Source: Mesodorylaimus sp. YZB2_4 (lineage: Eukaryota; Nematoda; Enoplea; Dorylaimida; Dorylaimidae). Taken from it: a DNA stretch of 64,000 bases. The stretch lies in NCBI GenBank assembly GCA_030248295.1, contig JASANH010000851.1, positions 310,001 to 374,000 of the forward strand, written 5' to 3'. Each line of letters begins with the position of its first letter. Position 1 is the stretch's first letter. Position numbers and translations under genes: made by a program. The notes beneath the pieces are model-generated. The model made no database searches, had not been told where the DNA came from, and saw only the letters and a list, made by a program, of their open reading frames with translations. Positions 47,529 through 58,887 of this stretch are shown in pieces.

Positions 47529-50500
47529 TTATCGATAAAAAATGTCATCATCTTCGTAATATTTATGATGGCCGACTGACTGCCGATCTCCATGTCTGCT
47601 CCCTGCGTGACCAGCATGCGATGACGTCAAGCCATGACCATGTTCTGCACCAGCACCAGTCACCACGTCATCAGGTTCATCAGAATCAGATGAGCTGATT
47701 TTAGCGTCTGAAAAGAATTGGATAAATTTCATGCATATTTTTGGCGAATAGAATGCTGGTGGTTTACTCAAGTTTTTTCTAGTCAAATGTCCTTGAACAG
47801 CAGCTTCGATCATAGAAGCGGGATCCGCATCGTCGTGCTGACCATGCTTGGACACGTGCCGGTTTCCAACAGCGTGAGAAGATGCGAACACCGAGTCCAG
47901 ACTACTGTTGCCACTGCTCGATTGACCATGGCCATTTTGCTGAAGCCTTGCTCGCCTGCTAGCATGGCCAAGCAGAGCAGAATTTATTGTCTCGAATGCC
48001 TGAAAAACGATTTTCTTGCTTTTTCACAAAAGTATACGAGATTTGTTGATGTTACAGTGATGTTATAATGCAATGCATATGCCTTTTATCCTTGCTGTAT
48101 TCGGTATTTTCCGAAAGTTACATTGAAAATTGTGGGGAGAATGCCCTAACATGACACCATACCACTGCAGTACTGCATATCTCCCTCCAGTCCTACTGCC
48201 TTTCTTATAGCCATTTAAAGTTACCCAAACAGTGGAATCATAGTCTGTAGGCTTGTTCGCCATGGCCGATACACCTAGATTGACCAAATACAATACGGCT
48301 ACTTGGCCGATCGAAGTCGGCAAGACTTTAACTGCAGCAGGTAAGGATTCCGACTATATCTGCCGCTAAAACATCAACCCAACGGGTTGATGTCTCCTGT
48401 CCAGAGGGGATCAATTAGCACTCCCAACGCGCCCTGACCTTCCAGGCAGGACGGTCACATTATGGGGTGAGTAAAAGTACTCAAAAAGTAGAGCTTGGGA
48501 GACATGCGAAGTCTAGGGCTACTGCAAACATCAGTGATCGACAGCGCGATTATGCCGATGATTGCTTTTGTTACCTCTCAAAATCCGTCTTATTATCGAT
48601 CTACCAGCCAGTGAGTGCATCAAAATTATTTCTTAAAACCACATTTATGCAAACTGGTGGGAAGTTCAAGTTCATAATTCTTCATGGTATCCCGCACTTT
48701 AACAGCCCAGATTCCTCCTCCACGCGTTTCCAAGCTGGGATATATTCTGAATTGTCTGGAGTTCTGATTTCCACGCTTTGCGCATGAATCCGCTGCAGTA
48801 CATGTGAATTCCGGAGCCATGCAGTGAAATCAAACTAAATTTTATAACGTTTCACATACATAGAACTGGCCTTGAATCCAGGCAGGACATTTCACTCGGA
48901 TTCCATAAGAAACCATGCAGTCCACCACATGGAACCATTCTGGATTTTATGAGGTTTCACGTGGAACTGACCTGATCCAGAGTAAATACCAGGCTGGACA
49001 ATCTTCACATACAGCAGCATCAGGGTACGAGCCCAACGACTTTTTGTTTTTGTAATCCGGCTCAAGCTTTATGCCGTAATTTTTCAGTGAAGGGATTTTC
49101 TCGTGTCATCATCATAGAAAACTGAAACAGGGAATTCTGGCAGGTTCATCTTTTTATTCTCTGCTTACTGACGAAATGCACAGAATATTGAAAAAAGTAC
49201 TAGTTGGGTAGCCAAAATGTTGTACCGCCATCTCGATTATTTAACGAGTCAAACTTTTCATTTCCTAATCCTTTTAAGAATTTCGACTTTTTTTGCTCGG
49301 GTGCTGGAGGTCCTGAATTTTGGCTGTCCCTGCTAAAACGTGGGTGCTGAATCTGAATATCACATTTTTTTCAATATTCTGACATCGACTGTAGAGTGCA
49401 TTTCGTCTTTAAAATGAGTCCCGCGCTGATTAGTTCATCTGATCCTGTCCTGATGCATCAATTAAAACTGTAGGGGCAGTGCTGGCAAATTTTTACAATA
49501 GTTTCCGCTCGTTTTTGTCACAATTTTTCATGCAACTGCACATAAAACTGTTTTTAAGATAGAAACCAAGAAAAGCAAATTTTTGGGCTTTCAACTGCGA
49601 GACTCTCAAAGCACTGTACATAAAAGGCGTGACAAGAAAAAATCCAGGATATTCTCACAAAATTCCCTCAGAAATGCGGAATTTTGCTCCTTATCGACCG
49701 CTTGCTGTTTAGCGAGCCCTAAGCTAAATCATATGATTATAAGAATAAAATCTGACATCTGACATAAAATTATCTGATTTAATCATAAGTCACAAAGGTT
49801 CCAAAAAGAGTGTAAAGTTCTAGCAAAAACGGCTGATGAGGAAAAGATCAGATTTCCCAAGCCAATTTCTAATTTATCAGGTATTTTTATTGATCATGCA
49901 TCCAGTGATAACAATCTGCGTTCCAGGGGTTTTTTAGCGTCATTTGAGAACCGCGCGATGGATCACACTGAGTTTTGGCCATAGAATGCTGGACATACTG
50001 TAGTAACCGAGGACCCAACAATGGGGTCGAAAAATTGTGACCAGCTGGGGATACCGATGAAATCGACATTAAAAGTGCGGACTGCTGTATTGCAGCACAT
50101 GCTCACAAAAATGAGCCTCTATCGATCACACTCACCTCCTCTTTCTCATCCCGATATTTTTTCCAATGTTGTTGGATTGTCCTGGCGGCTTTATTCTTTC
50201 GAAATCCATCCACCTTGACTGTATCGCATCTTAGATCCTGCTTGGAATCGTGGCTGTTTCTTATCGATGATGATTTTGATTTCAGTTTTTCATGCGATTT
50301 CGAACTATCAGTTCGATTATCTTCGCGAGATTGCTTGGAGATCGATAAAGCGAGTTGAGGTTTGCTAAAAAGATGAAATAGTAACAGCAAATACAGTATG
50401 CTGTATTCCCATTTTTCAGCCCCAAATTACCTGATGCTACTTCTCGATGTATTCTCTTCATGCGTGCTCAGTCTTTGCACTTCATTTTTCAACGCGTCGT

Positions 50501-53500
50501 TTTGATATTTTAAAGCCGATATTTCAGAACTGAAAAACGTAGCTGTACAATAAACATTCCAGCGAACTTTAGCGTACGCAAGAATTCACTGACTCCTTCA
50601 TTTTTATTTCTTTTTCCAATGAAGCTTGCTGACGTTGAAATTTGACCACCATTTGTGATAAATGCTTATTTTCTTTTTCTAAATCTAAGATTTTCTCTTT
50701 TTCTTCTGTATTGCCATTGTGAGCTAAAAGAACAAAAAATTTCTGACTCCAACGAAATTTTTTTTTCTGAGAAGCCTGGAGCTCGTGAATAAAGAAATTC
50801 AGTATATTTTATGTAGACTGAAAAGATTTGTTGCAGTCACAATGCTTTGCAGTTTTGATCACTGTTTTCCATGTATTTCGAGCTTAATTTTTTAGTATAA
50901 TGCAGCCTAACAAAAAAGATCATACTGATAATGATTTTATCGCCTACAGTTTTATCATATTTTGTAAGAAGGTTTTTAAACATTTGACTTTTTCAAATTT
51001 TAAACTTTGTATTTTTTGTAGCATAATGTATTCTGGGCAAACAGAAAGTGTCCTACAGTAAAATGTTACCGTTCTTGAGAAATTCGTGATCTCGATTTGC
51101 CAGTTGCTAAAAAATGATCGCTGTGGTATCATTATCTGATGATTACATCAGGAACGCACCTTTTCCAGATGACGAATTGCAGCGATCAACTGACCTCGTT
51201 GCATTCCATTGTAGGCTATAATAAGACACACGAATGGTTTATGGTACGAATTCTGCATAAATCAAACGCTGAGGCTGTACATTGCATGTTTCTGAATGCT
51301 TGATGAAACTTTGCTGAAATCATGCTGAAACTTTACTGAATTCCTGCTGCATGCTGCACTTTGGCCAAGGTGTTAAAAATAACGTAGTGACCCTTCGAGT
51401 AACTTCCCTGAGTAGAGTACTAGAACTATAGGTTTTTGCTGAAATGCTGCGGCCGAATTGTAGTCGGGTGTACATACGCCTGTTGGAATGAGTTTTTGAG
51501 CATTCGTGGTTTTTAGTCAATTTTTCTCGAAATTTTTAGCAATAACCTGAGTTAATGTCAGCAACAATTTCATTTAGAAAAATATGCTCTATCGACTGGT
51601 CGCAAAAATTCGCAAACATCAATCAATCGGTCAGGTCGATTTAAGTCGCGCAAATTTATGATAAATTCGATAAAAACTAAACATGAAAAATCAAGCCTGG
51701 AAATTATATCTGCTTGATAGAGCACACTTCTCTCTACGTTATCGACGATGAGATCAACTTCAGTTATGGGAGAAAACATCAAGAAAAATCGCCCAAAACC
51801 GGCGATAGCGCTGCATTCCGCTGAATGCATGCTGCACGCTGCATACTGAGAAATGCGGTAGAAATAATTAATTGAATTGTCGAGTATAACTTTCCTGAGT
51901 AGTGCACTACATATAACTTCAGGTTCTGTGCTGAAATGCTGCGGCTACGAGATTGATTCTAGTCAGGTGCCCACACGCCTGTCAAAATGCGTTTCTGCCC
52001 CCACGCCGCTTTCAGCCAATTTTTCTCCAAGTTTTAGCGATGACAAACGTCCATGTCAGTGTCGGGCATTTTGTAGAGAAAAATATGCTTCATCGGCTGG
52101 TTGTCTTTGTTTTGCTGTCAATCCCGTTCTTATGTTTTGAGCGAATTTTTCCATTAAAATCGCAAAATTTACGAAAAATCTGCTGAAAACGGAAAATCAA
52201 CCTCGGCATTAACTCTACTTGATAGAGCACACTTTTCTCGGCAAAATTGTCGCTGACATCAAACTCAGTTATCGCAGAAAATTTCGACAAAAAACCTAAA
52301 AGCGGCGACTCTGCAAATTTGGTGCACACGCGCCAGTCGACAGGGGGCGACCAAGTAGAGTGTAATCAGGCCCTACAGCAGGCACCCGCTGCGTTGCGAC
52401 TGACCTGTCCAGTCGCCATCAAACAGAAAATCAGACAATGCAGTACCTCGTCCTCCACTATCCTCAAAACTACGTATCGACCCCGTTTTCTTCGGCGAAT
52501 GAGCAGCATGACTGGGTGAATTCGATTTTTCATGCAATTTTTTTTTTTCTTCCAATAATTTTTGATTACTGTCATTCAATTTCAGTATTGTCTCTTGCAT
52601 AGTTTTAATGCGATGCTGAACTTCAGTGGCTGGATCGTCGATACTCGTGTCTTTTATGGAATGTCGAAGGCGAAGGATCTAAATTTGAATGTTGGGATTT
52701 TTAAGTTTTTAAATTTCGAAAATGATGGGACAAACTTGAAATATCTGACCTCTTGATACATAGTTTCTGATTGAATTCGTAATTCTTCCAAACGAGTGCA
52801 TTTCAGGTCTGATTTTAGAGTGCTATTAAACAGAAAAATTGCAGCCATTTAACATGCTCAAAAATCAAATAATTTTTAGAAAAAATTTTGATTACAGTAA
52901 GCTTACTTTAAAGCAGAATCTTTTGCTCGAATAACTTGTTCCAAACGCACAATTTTTTGTTTCAAAGATTGCGTCAGAAGCCGTTGCTGAACACCTTTTC
53001 CAGTTTCCCTCTGCAAAGTGCGGGCCCTTGCAGTTTCCAGGTAATTTTCAGGCCCTGCCAGTCCAGTCCAGTCAGATCCAAGAGAAAGATTATCAAACAG
53101 TCGTAGGGCGTTCAAGGCGTTTTAATCTCGAATAGTAACATAAAATAGAACTGTGCTTTCAGTGCCCGTTTTAGATCACTTACAGTGTTTGTAGTGAAAA
53201 AAGATTCGCTGTTGGATGAATCTAAAAGCTCTTCTAATTCTTTATCCTTCAATAAAAATGACTTTTTCTAAGCGGCAAGATCATATGTGAAATTATAATT
53301 GTACCTTTTTACCCAAATCAGCTTCCAGTTTACGCAATTTAGTCTTCAATGTTGAATTTTCACTGTTGACTGATTGTATTTGCTATAAAATCGCATAAAA
53401 TATGAGCAAAACTTGGAATCATTATCGAAAAATTATCACCCGTTTTAATCTAATGATTTCTTCCAGCACGTCTTCAGTGTCGCGGCGATGATCGGCAGTG

Positions 53501-54095
53501 AACGACATGGCTGGAATCACGAAACAACCATTCTTGCATCAGGTGGTGCATTGGTTACAGTGCGTTTGAATTCATCAAATGGTGAATCTATTGGTGCACA
53601 ATTTGATAAAGCGTGTGCTGGGTGAGAGTACATAGCAAATATAGCAAATATCACAGGTGCAGTACTTACTTCGCAAATTGGATGCACTTCGAGCTCTGGC
53701 AGGTCGTGCTGAAGACGCGGACACGGAACCCATGCCACTGCCGTATCTAGCCAGGAGGGTGCTTTTGATATGATCCACATTATCGCGTGTTGTGCGGGGT
53801 CGGGTTGGCGATCTAGATTGGCCAGTGGCCGTGCCCGCGGCTGAACGCTGCCTTGTGCCTGGATAGTTTTTAACAATTTGTACCGCAGCAACACTTTTAC
53901 TTTACACCTAATGACTATCGTAGTTGTTTTTGCTCCAACTTGCTAAGCAAATGAAACCTAATGCACGATGGATCAGTTTATCAAAAGACATGGAAAAAAC
54001 TTACTGTGTGGTGTGCAATTGGCCTGATTATAAGACCAGAATGAACGTCTTGCATTCAGTCGACCAGGAGTAGAAATCCGTCCAGTGCCTGACAT
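47529..54095 (-). CDS. IQCE: IQCE, IQ-motif ciliary coiled-coil protein (14 exons)
   Basis: IQCE works with EFCAB7 and the EVC-EVC2 complex at the cilium base in Hedgehog signalling. Exons: 54005-54095, 53670-53858, 53440-53510, 53305-53382, 53184-53246, 52907-53010 (or 52986), 52750-52822, 52447-52678, 51160-51215, 51070-51106, 50594-50723, 50431-50529, 50136-50364 and 47529-47999. All phases agree and total 640 residues, against about 695 in human. Landmarks: RARSASNL, DVLEEIIRLKRQIQSVNSEN, LRKLEADLGKKDKELEELLD, LKQKIVRLEQ, RLEELRIQSETMYQEI and AYNGMQRGQLIAAIRHLEKQ, then a coiled coil. Three IQ-like motifs follow: AARTIQQHWKKYRDEK, INSALLGHASRRARL and MIEAAVQGHLTRKNL. The C-terminus has the acidic SSSDSDEPDDVV of the family. 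The first two exons are the least certain. A 2.5-kb stretch is duplicated inverted at 23,811. Confidence 0.92.
48295..48465 (+). mobile_element. Degenerate hairpin-rich LTR in the last IQCE intron
   Basis: A relative of 43,570-43,766. It keeps GGCCGATCGAAGTCGGC, GATTCCGACTATATCTGCCG, CATCAACCCAACGGGTTGATG, GTCTCCTGTCCAGAGGGG and a terminal CCAGGCAGGACGGTCACA. The AACCC/GGGTT hairpin is perfect here, with compensating bases relative to the other copies. Confidence 0.65.
51470..51830. mobile_element. MITE family A copy in an IQCE intron
   Basis: The parent-gene counterpart of 25,550-25,920, in inverse orientation as expected from the inverted duplication. Confidence 0.65.
51955..52375. mobile_element. 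MITE family A copy in an IQCE intron
   Basis: The parent-gene counterpart of 25,005-25,425, with the same terminal inverted repeats (CAGGTGCCCACACGCCTGTC at one end, GGCGACCAAGTAGAGTGTAA at the other). It immediately adjoins the donor of the 52,447-52,678 exon. Confidence 0.7.
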
Positions 54096-54299
54096 TTGTT
54101 GAAGACACTGGAAATGTATGGAACTAGAATTAGTCATAACTTGGCCAGTTGGTGGTTCACGGTTGCGAATTCTACAACATTTTTTAGGGTTATAAACATG
54201 GACAAATAGGCGTCTACTGTAGATGGCATTGAACTGAGCTGTGCAGCAGTGAATGACTTTTCGATAAGGCACCAAGTTTTGATTAGGAAATTGTCAGTA

Positions 54300-55141
54300 G
54301 TTCATTGACTTCAACCAATACTACAGTATATGTGCCAGAGAACAAAAGATTTCAACTCAGCTGCTCAGACTTTAAAAAGTTTTAAGGCACATGCAGTAAA
54401 TCAGGTCAGACCTCCTGACATACTCGTACATAGTACTAGTACTCTTCACTGGACGACCTTAATTGTGTGCCTCAGAGCTCGTGGTAAGCAAGGTCAAATT
54501 GCTGATTGTGGAACATGGTCCATTAAAAGACAATGAACCTCTGTTGGACACAGCACATAATATCATCACTTTGTGCAACACTAAATTGCAAGAAGCTGTT
54601 TTTTCCAATGACTCTTGCATTATATGAAATATCTCTCAAATAAGGTGTCAAGTCCCGTCTTGGAAAAAGATTATTTATGATATTGTAAGAGTTCATTTTC
54701 ATATTTCTCTGTTTCACGTAGGGCCTTCTCGAGAGCTTTTAAAAAATAAGGCCCATGGGTTTTCTTTGGAAAAATTCGAATTGTATGAGAAAATCGAAAG
54801 CACAAGGTGACTACTTTTTTCGAAGAAAAGCTTGATTCATAAGTCTCTGTTGCAGTGTCTTCTTTTCACACGCCCTCGCTCTAAGAATATTTTTGGATTG
54901 GATTTAAAAAGATGTTGATAATTTTCGCAGACATTCCCTGCGTCACACTCCTGAACGAGCCTCCAGCTTACTGCAATGGCCTCACAGTCGCTGCCAATTA
55001 AATGAGAAGCAGCCCTTGATGCTTGAAAGTCAATTCATTTTTATTTCAGGTTTTGGCTCTCCTTTTTTGATGATCGAAAACACATGACTCTGTGATCCCG
55101 CCCAAATCAATGACACGCTGGCCAATTTACTTTTGAAAGTC
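54300..55141. other. Upstream of IQCE, no gene seen
   Basis: No frame with family resemblance and no clear promoter motif. Confidence 0.4.
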
Positions 55142-55510
55142 TCATCCCTTTATGTTACTCATAAATGCCGATGCCATGATCTTGCCATGCATGGTATCGT
55201 CATTTGGTGATCGATAAATTACCTGATTCTTACGTTTCCTTGGCGTTCCCGCACAAAATATTTCTGAAAAGTATTCCAAAGTCAACAATCGGGGAAAAGC
55301 ATACAAGAAACACGTGTAACTGGTCCTTTTGGCTGCGACAATGATGCGCTGTCCTCTGTTGATCACTGTCACCGTAGCAACGCCACGATCGATAGCGTTG
55401 GCCCGAATGGCTAATGAGGCGTGCGAAGGTAAAACATCATGAATAATTTGACAACACTGGAAATGCGGGTTGGAGACCTGGCCACTTGAGAAATCAGTCA
55501 AAACATGCAA
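55142..55510 (-). other. Unassigned 122-codon open frame
   Basis: Reads like ordinary protein (HDVLPSHASLAIRANAIDRG; GVATVTVINRGQRIIVAAK) with balanced composition, and ends after a basic run PRKRKNQ. I do not recognise a family, and no splice partners were found. It may be an exon of an unknown gene or a decayed element. Confidence 0.3.
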
Positions 55511-55599
55511 ATTAATCTACGATTGACGGCTGAAGCGCGTGCAAGTTTTGATCAAAACCATGTCTGGACTGAAATAAAGAACATATATATATGGTTTGT

Positions 55600-56700
55600 T
55601 TTCTTGTAAGCCATGCCGATCGCTGGCCATTTTCTTCTCAGCCAACGTTCAGCAGCCGTTCGACGTAGACATCAAACCACATTTTGATGTTTCAGTCAGC
55701 AGAGAAAAACAAAAGTATTCATCGATCATTCAATGCGAGTTTTTAGCCGACTGGTCACCAAGCAGAGTGAATGTGATCCATAGATGCCCTCAATCAATCC
55801 GAGTCTGCAGCTAAGGTGATCCTGATCTGAAAATTTCAATTTTATTGTGTGCAGGCGCCCCCCCCCGGCGTTATTACTGTATGTGCGTTTGACTGGTAAG
55901 GTTGGTGGCGCAGATTGGCTTGGCATGGCTTGACGTTAGTTAAGTTGGTCGCGCTTGGTCCTTTCCAATCGTGCTGTGAGTCTCACAATCTCGCATGAAG
56001 GGGGACTGGTCCAACCCCAACGCCTGACGGCTCCCGCACCATAATTTTTCGCCTGATGTGCAGGTACAACTTGGGTTGGGAAGGCAGTACGAGTGGCTGC
56101 ATAAAGGCTTTAGGATGGGGTAGTGTAAAGGCACTCAGGCTACGAACTTTATGAACTCCCTAGCTAATAGTTCATTTCTTCTAAAATAATTGATGACTTT
56201 TTGCATGAGTACGTTCCTAGACGAGGGCTGAAAATATGAATGGGAGCAAATTTCTCAGCACTGATTGCGGGGGAAGCGTCTCCTGTCTCATAATCATTGA
56301 TTTGGGGTCTAAGATGCTTTTGCGAGTAAATGGAACATATTTATTGTGGAACTATTCATCTTGGAAATTAGTCCCTACCCTCGAATGTCCTCTGTCTGAG
56401 CCCGAACTGAAATTGTCATGCCCCCTCAACTGCTGACGACTCGCGCCATATGACAAAATAACTAGAGTGCCTATCGCCCGGGGCGTAGATGGTCTTATGT
56501 GGTCGATATGGCCGTAGATTCTCTCCAGAGCATAAACTTTTTCAAAGTTTTTTGGGCCTAAAACGTTTTGCCTGGCTGGCTAGCAGTCAAACCCTCCACG
56601 CAAGGCTGTGCGGGAGCCAGCACACAGCAGCGTCCGCGTGTGTCCTCTAGGAGCACCTCCACAAAGGGGCCCACGGTGACTTGACACCGACTTCAGGTGG
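55600..56700. other. Intergenic, no gene seen
   Basis: Short frames only. A C run lies near 55,858-55,866. Nothing with recognisable family features. Confidence 0.4.
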
Positions 56701-56714
56701 GGTTGAACCCCGTC

Positions 56715-56805
56715 AATGTCAAGCACTCGAGGCTAAGGAGCACATGCTTGACATCCTTTTCACCCAGGCGGGAGTCGATCCTTCCCCTGTAAGTGAGAGG
56801 CACTC
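56715..56805 (-). repeat. tRNA-derived SINE, type 1, 3' part
   Basis: Minus strand: B box AGGATCGACTCCCGCCTGGG, then the junction and a tail ending near CCTCGAGTGC, as in the copies at 4866 and 38,030. The B box has one change from GGTTCGA. Confidence 0.55.
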
Positions 56806-57255
56806 GCTGTCTCTTGGTTTGGCTTCCGTCTCTCCACTCAGAGCACCTCGATTGTATCCGTTGGCGTGCAAGGTCAGCGAGGGTTTCAAGGCAGAAATGA
56901 GCAAAAGACCATTGCACTCCCACACGACTAGTTTGCGTCGCGTACATTTTGTTGTCGGGTAGATTTGACATGGAATTTCTCAATTTCGAGTTCTTTTCTA
57001 GATTTGACGTTTTGTCCTCCCCGTCTCAGCAGTAAAACAGGTTTCAGGTTGTCTTGTGCTGCAGATACAAATTTTTTAAAAATCTGCTTCAAAATATCTT
57101 TTTCTCTTTGCGAGTAGTGTTAGTATTGTCGGAGAAAAAAGACGCCTTCGAAACATGTTATTTTACGAAACTCTGCTGCAGATTAGTACATATTATATAA
57201 TTACTATATATTATTGAATATATAATATGATATATATGCTGTATTGGATAACTAC

Positions 57256-57505
57256 TGTAGTGGTCAAGAGGATGTTAGTTTCATATTTACCGCGCATTGC
57301 TATATGAATATGACTGCCTTTGTTTTTATTTGGCACTAGCACATTTTTTAATGTCTAATCATGAATCATGCTATCTTTACGTGTTCTACGGAACCTATAT
57401 AAGGTCGTCTTTTCGTGTCGTAAGAGCGCTTTAGTCTGTTCGTGGATGTCGGTAAGGCAATAAAGAGTTGCTTTTGCCGAGTAGAGTCCACTTTGTAGGA
57501 ACCCA
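57256..57505 (+). mobile_element. LTR-like segment with TATA box and poly(A) signal
   Basis: CCTATATAAGG at 57,395-57,405 and GGCAATAAAGAGTTG near 57,459 are spaced about 65 bp, typical of the R region of an LTR. A possible TG start is TGTAGTGG at 57,256. The 3' border and target duplication are not resolved. The word CAATAAARGAGTTG also occurs near 27,600, suggesting a second remnant there. Confidence 0.4.
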
Positions 57506-57509
57506 CCCA

Positions 57510-58887
57510 AGCTCTGCACTATATTTTAGGCTTTTAGGTTTTGGGTGACTTTGGGTTTAGAGGCTGAGGCAAGTTGTCTAATTTTGCCTTGTTTCTATTC
57601 CCACCCAGCAAATCTATATTTCCACTCAGATCCACGAGTTGGTAGAAATTGACGAGTCTTTCGTTCGTTCCTTCCTTCCTTGACAAGAAGACTGGATCAC
57701 TCCTTGGCAGCGATCGCACGAAAATGCATATGTACTGGGCTGCACAAATTTTGAAATGCTGCGCTATATTATCACATGCTAATAACAACAGATCTGAGGG
57801 ATCTGCTGATTTTATTCTCCGTGGCTCAGTGGCGCGAGTTTAAAAATCCCAATTTTATAGTATCTTTAATGAATTTTTATAAGTTGTACTTATTCAGTTT
57901 AATATAATTACCCTTCTGGTAATCAGAGGTCAGTTGTAGTGATATGGGCGATAGTGAAATGCCCGTCTCTGCGCATCGGCTGTGATAGTGGACTTCATGC
58001 ACTGCTTGGCAACAAGCAAAATCTAAATTTGCGGTTTTTTTGAAATAACGCATCCGCAGGCATAAAATACTCTTAACGCTAACAGTAATAACGTTGGCAA
58101 AAAAGATGTCGTTAACGCGTTAAATATTGGTTTTAACCTTAACGTTTCCCAACACCGCCCTTCTGTGACCAGTTTCTTATTCAACTCTCTTCAAAACCAA
58201 CGGTTAGGGAATCTACAGTAAACTGTGCGTAAATTTTCAAAACTTTTTGGCGGGAAATTTTGTCGACAGACACATTTCGAAGAGTACGGACATACTGTAG
58301 GGTTCAAGTTGAGATTGGCCTTTAAAAATTTGAACTCTCAGACTTGGATGGCGACACACATAAAAAGTCAAATTATTCGTCACAGTCGCAGTCTGTTTTG
58401 AGTTCGTCCACCAGTCGGGCCAGACAAAGATTTGCAAAGTATTGGCGCCGTGATTGTCCCGGAATCTGAGCAGACAGTCGGCTCATTTGTGACGCATTCG
58501 AAGACATCAAAACAGCGCCAGGTGCTCGGCATAGACGCCTATGCACGATCAAAGTCTCTTCCTACAATGTGATATGTCTGGAGAGAAAAGGTGAAATGAA
58601 TTGGCCGAAATTGGAATAATGACACTAGGCGCGAGCGATGAGACAAACAAGGTGGGTGGCCGCGCCCTGAGCCTAAAAACCAGGCGCGACTTGCCGCCTA
58701 AAAGCGGGCCAAATTTAGTCGAATTAAATATTTTGTCAATCTTTTATAGACGGCCATATACGTGCAAAGAGAAAATATAAATTCTGTATTTTAAGTGGTC
58801 ACGAAGGATTTCTAATTTTTACAGTATACTGTACTGTACGGTAGAAAGAAGACTATTTTTTTCTGTGACAAAGAATTTTGGCCAAAA
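57510..58887. other. 5' flank of the TGF-beta ligand gene, nothing firm
   Basis: No supported exon. An ACTGTACTGTACGG repeat lies near 58,828, 60 bp upstream of the start codon. Confidence 0.4.

Noticed and set aside
49887-50069. Minus-strand 60-codon frame ending at an AATAAA, as an alternative last IQCE exon
   Set aside because: It has no IQ-motif or family similarity, whereas the exon at 47,529-47,999 continues the family alignment in phase.
53517-53894. 125-codon minus-strand frame overlapping the second IQCE exon
   Set aside because: The frame that matches IQCE (RARSASNL, with consistent splice phases) is a different one; this frame is its shadow.
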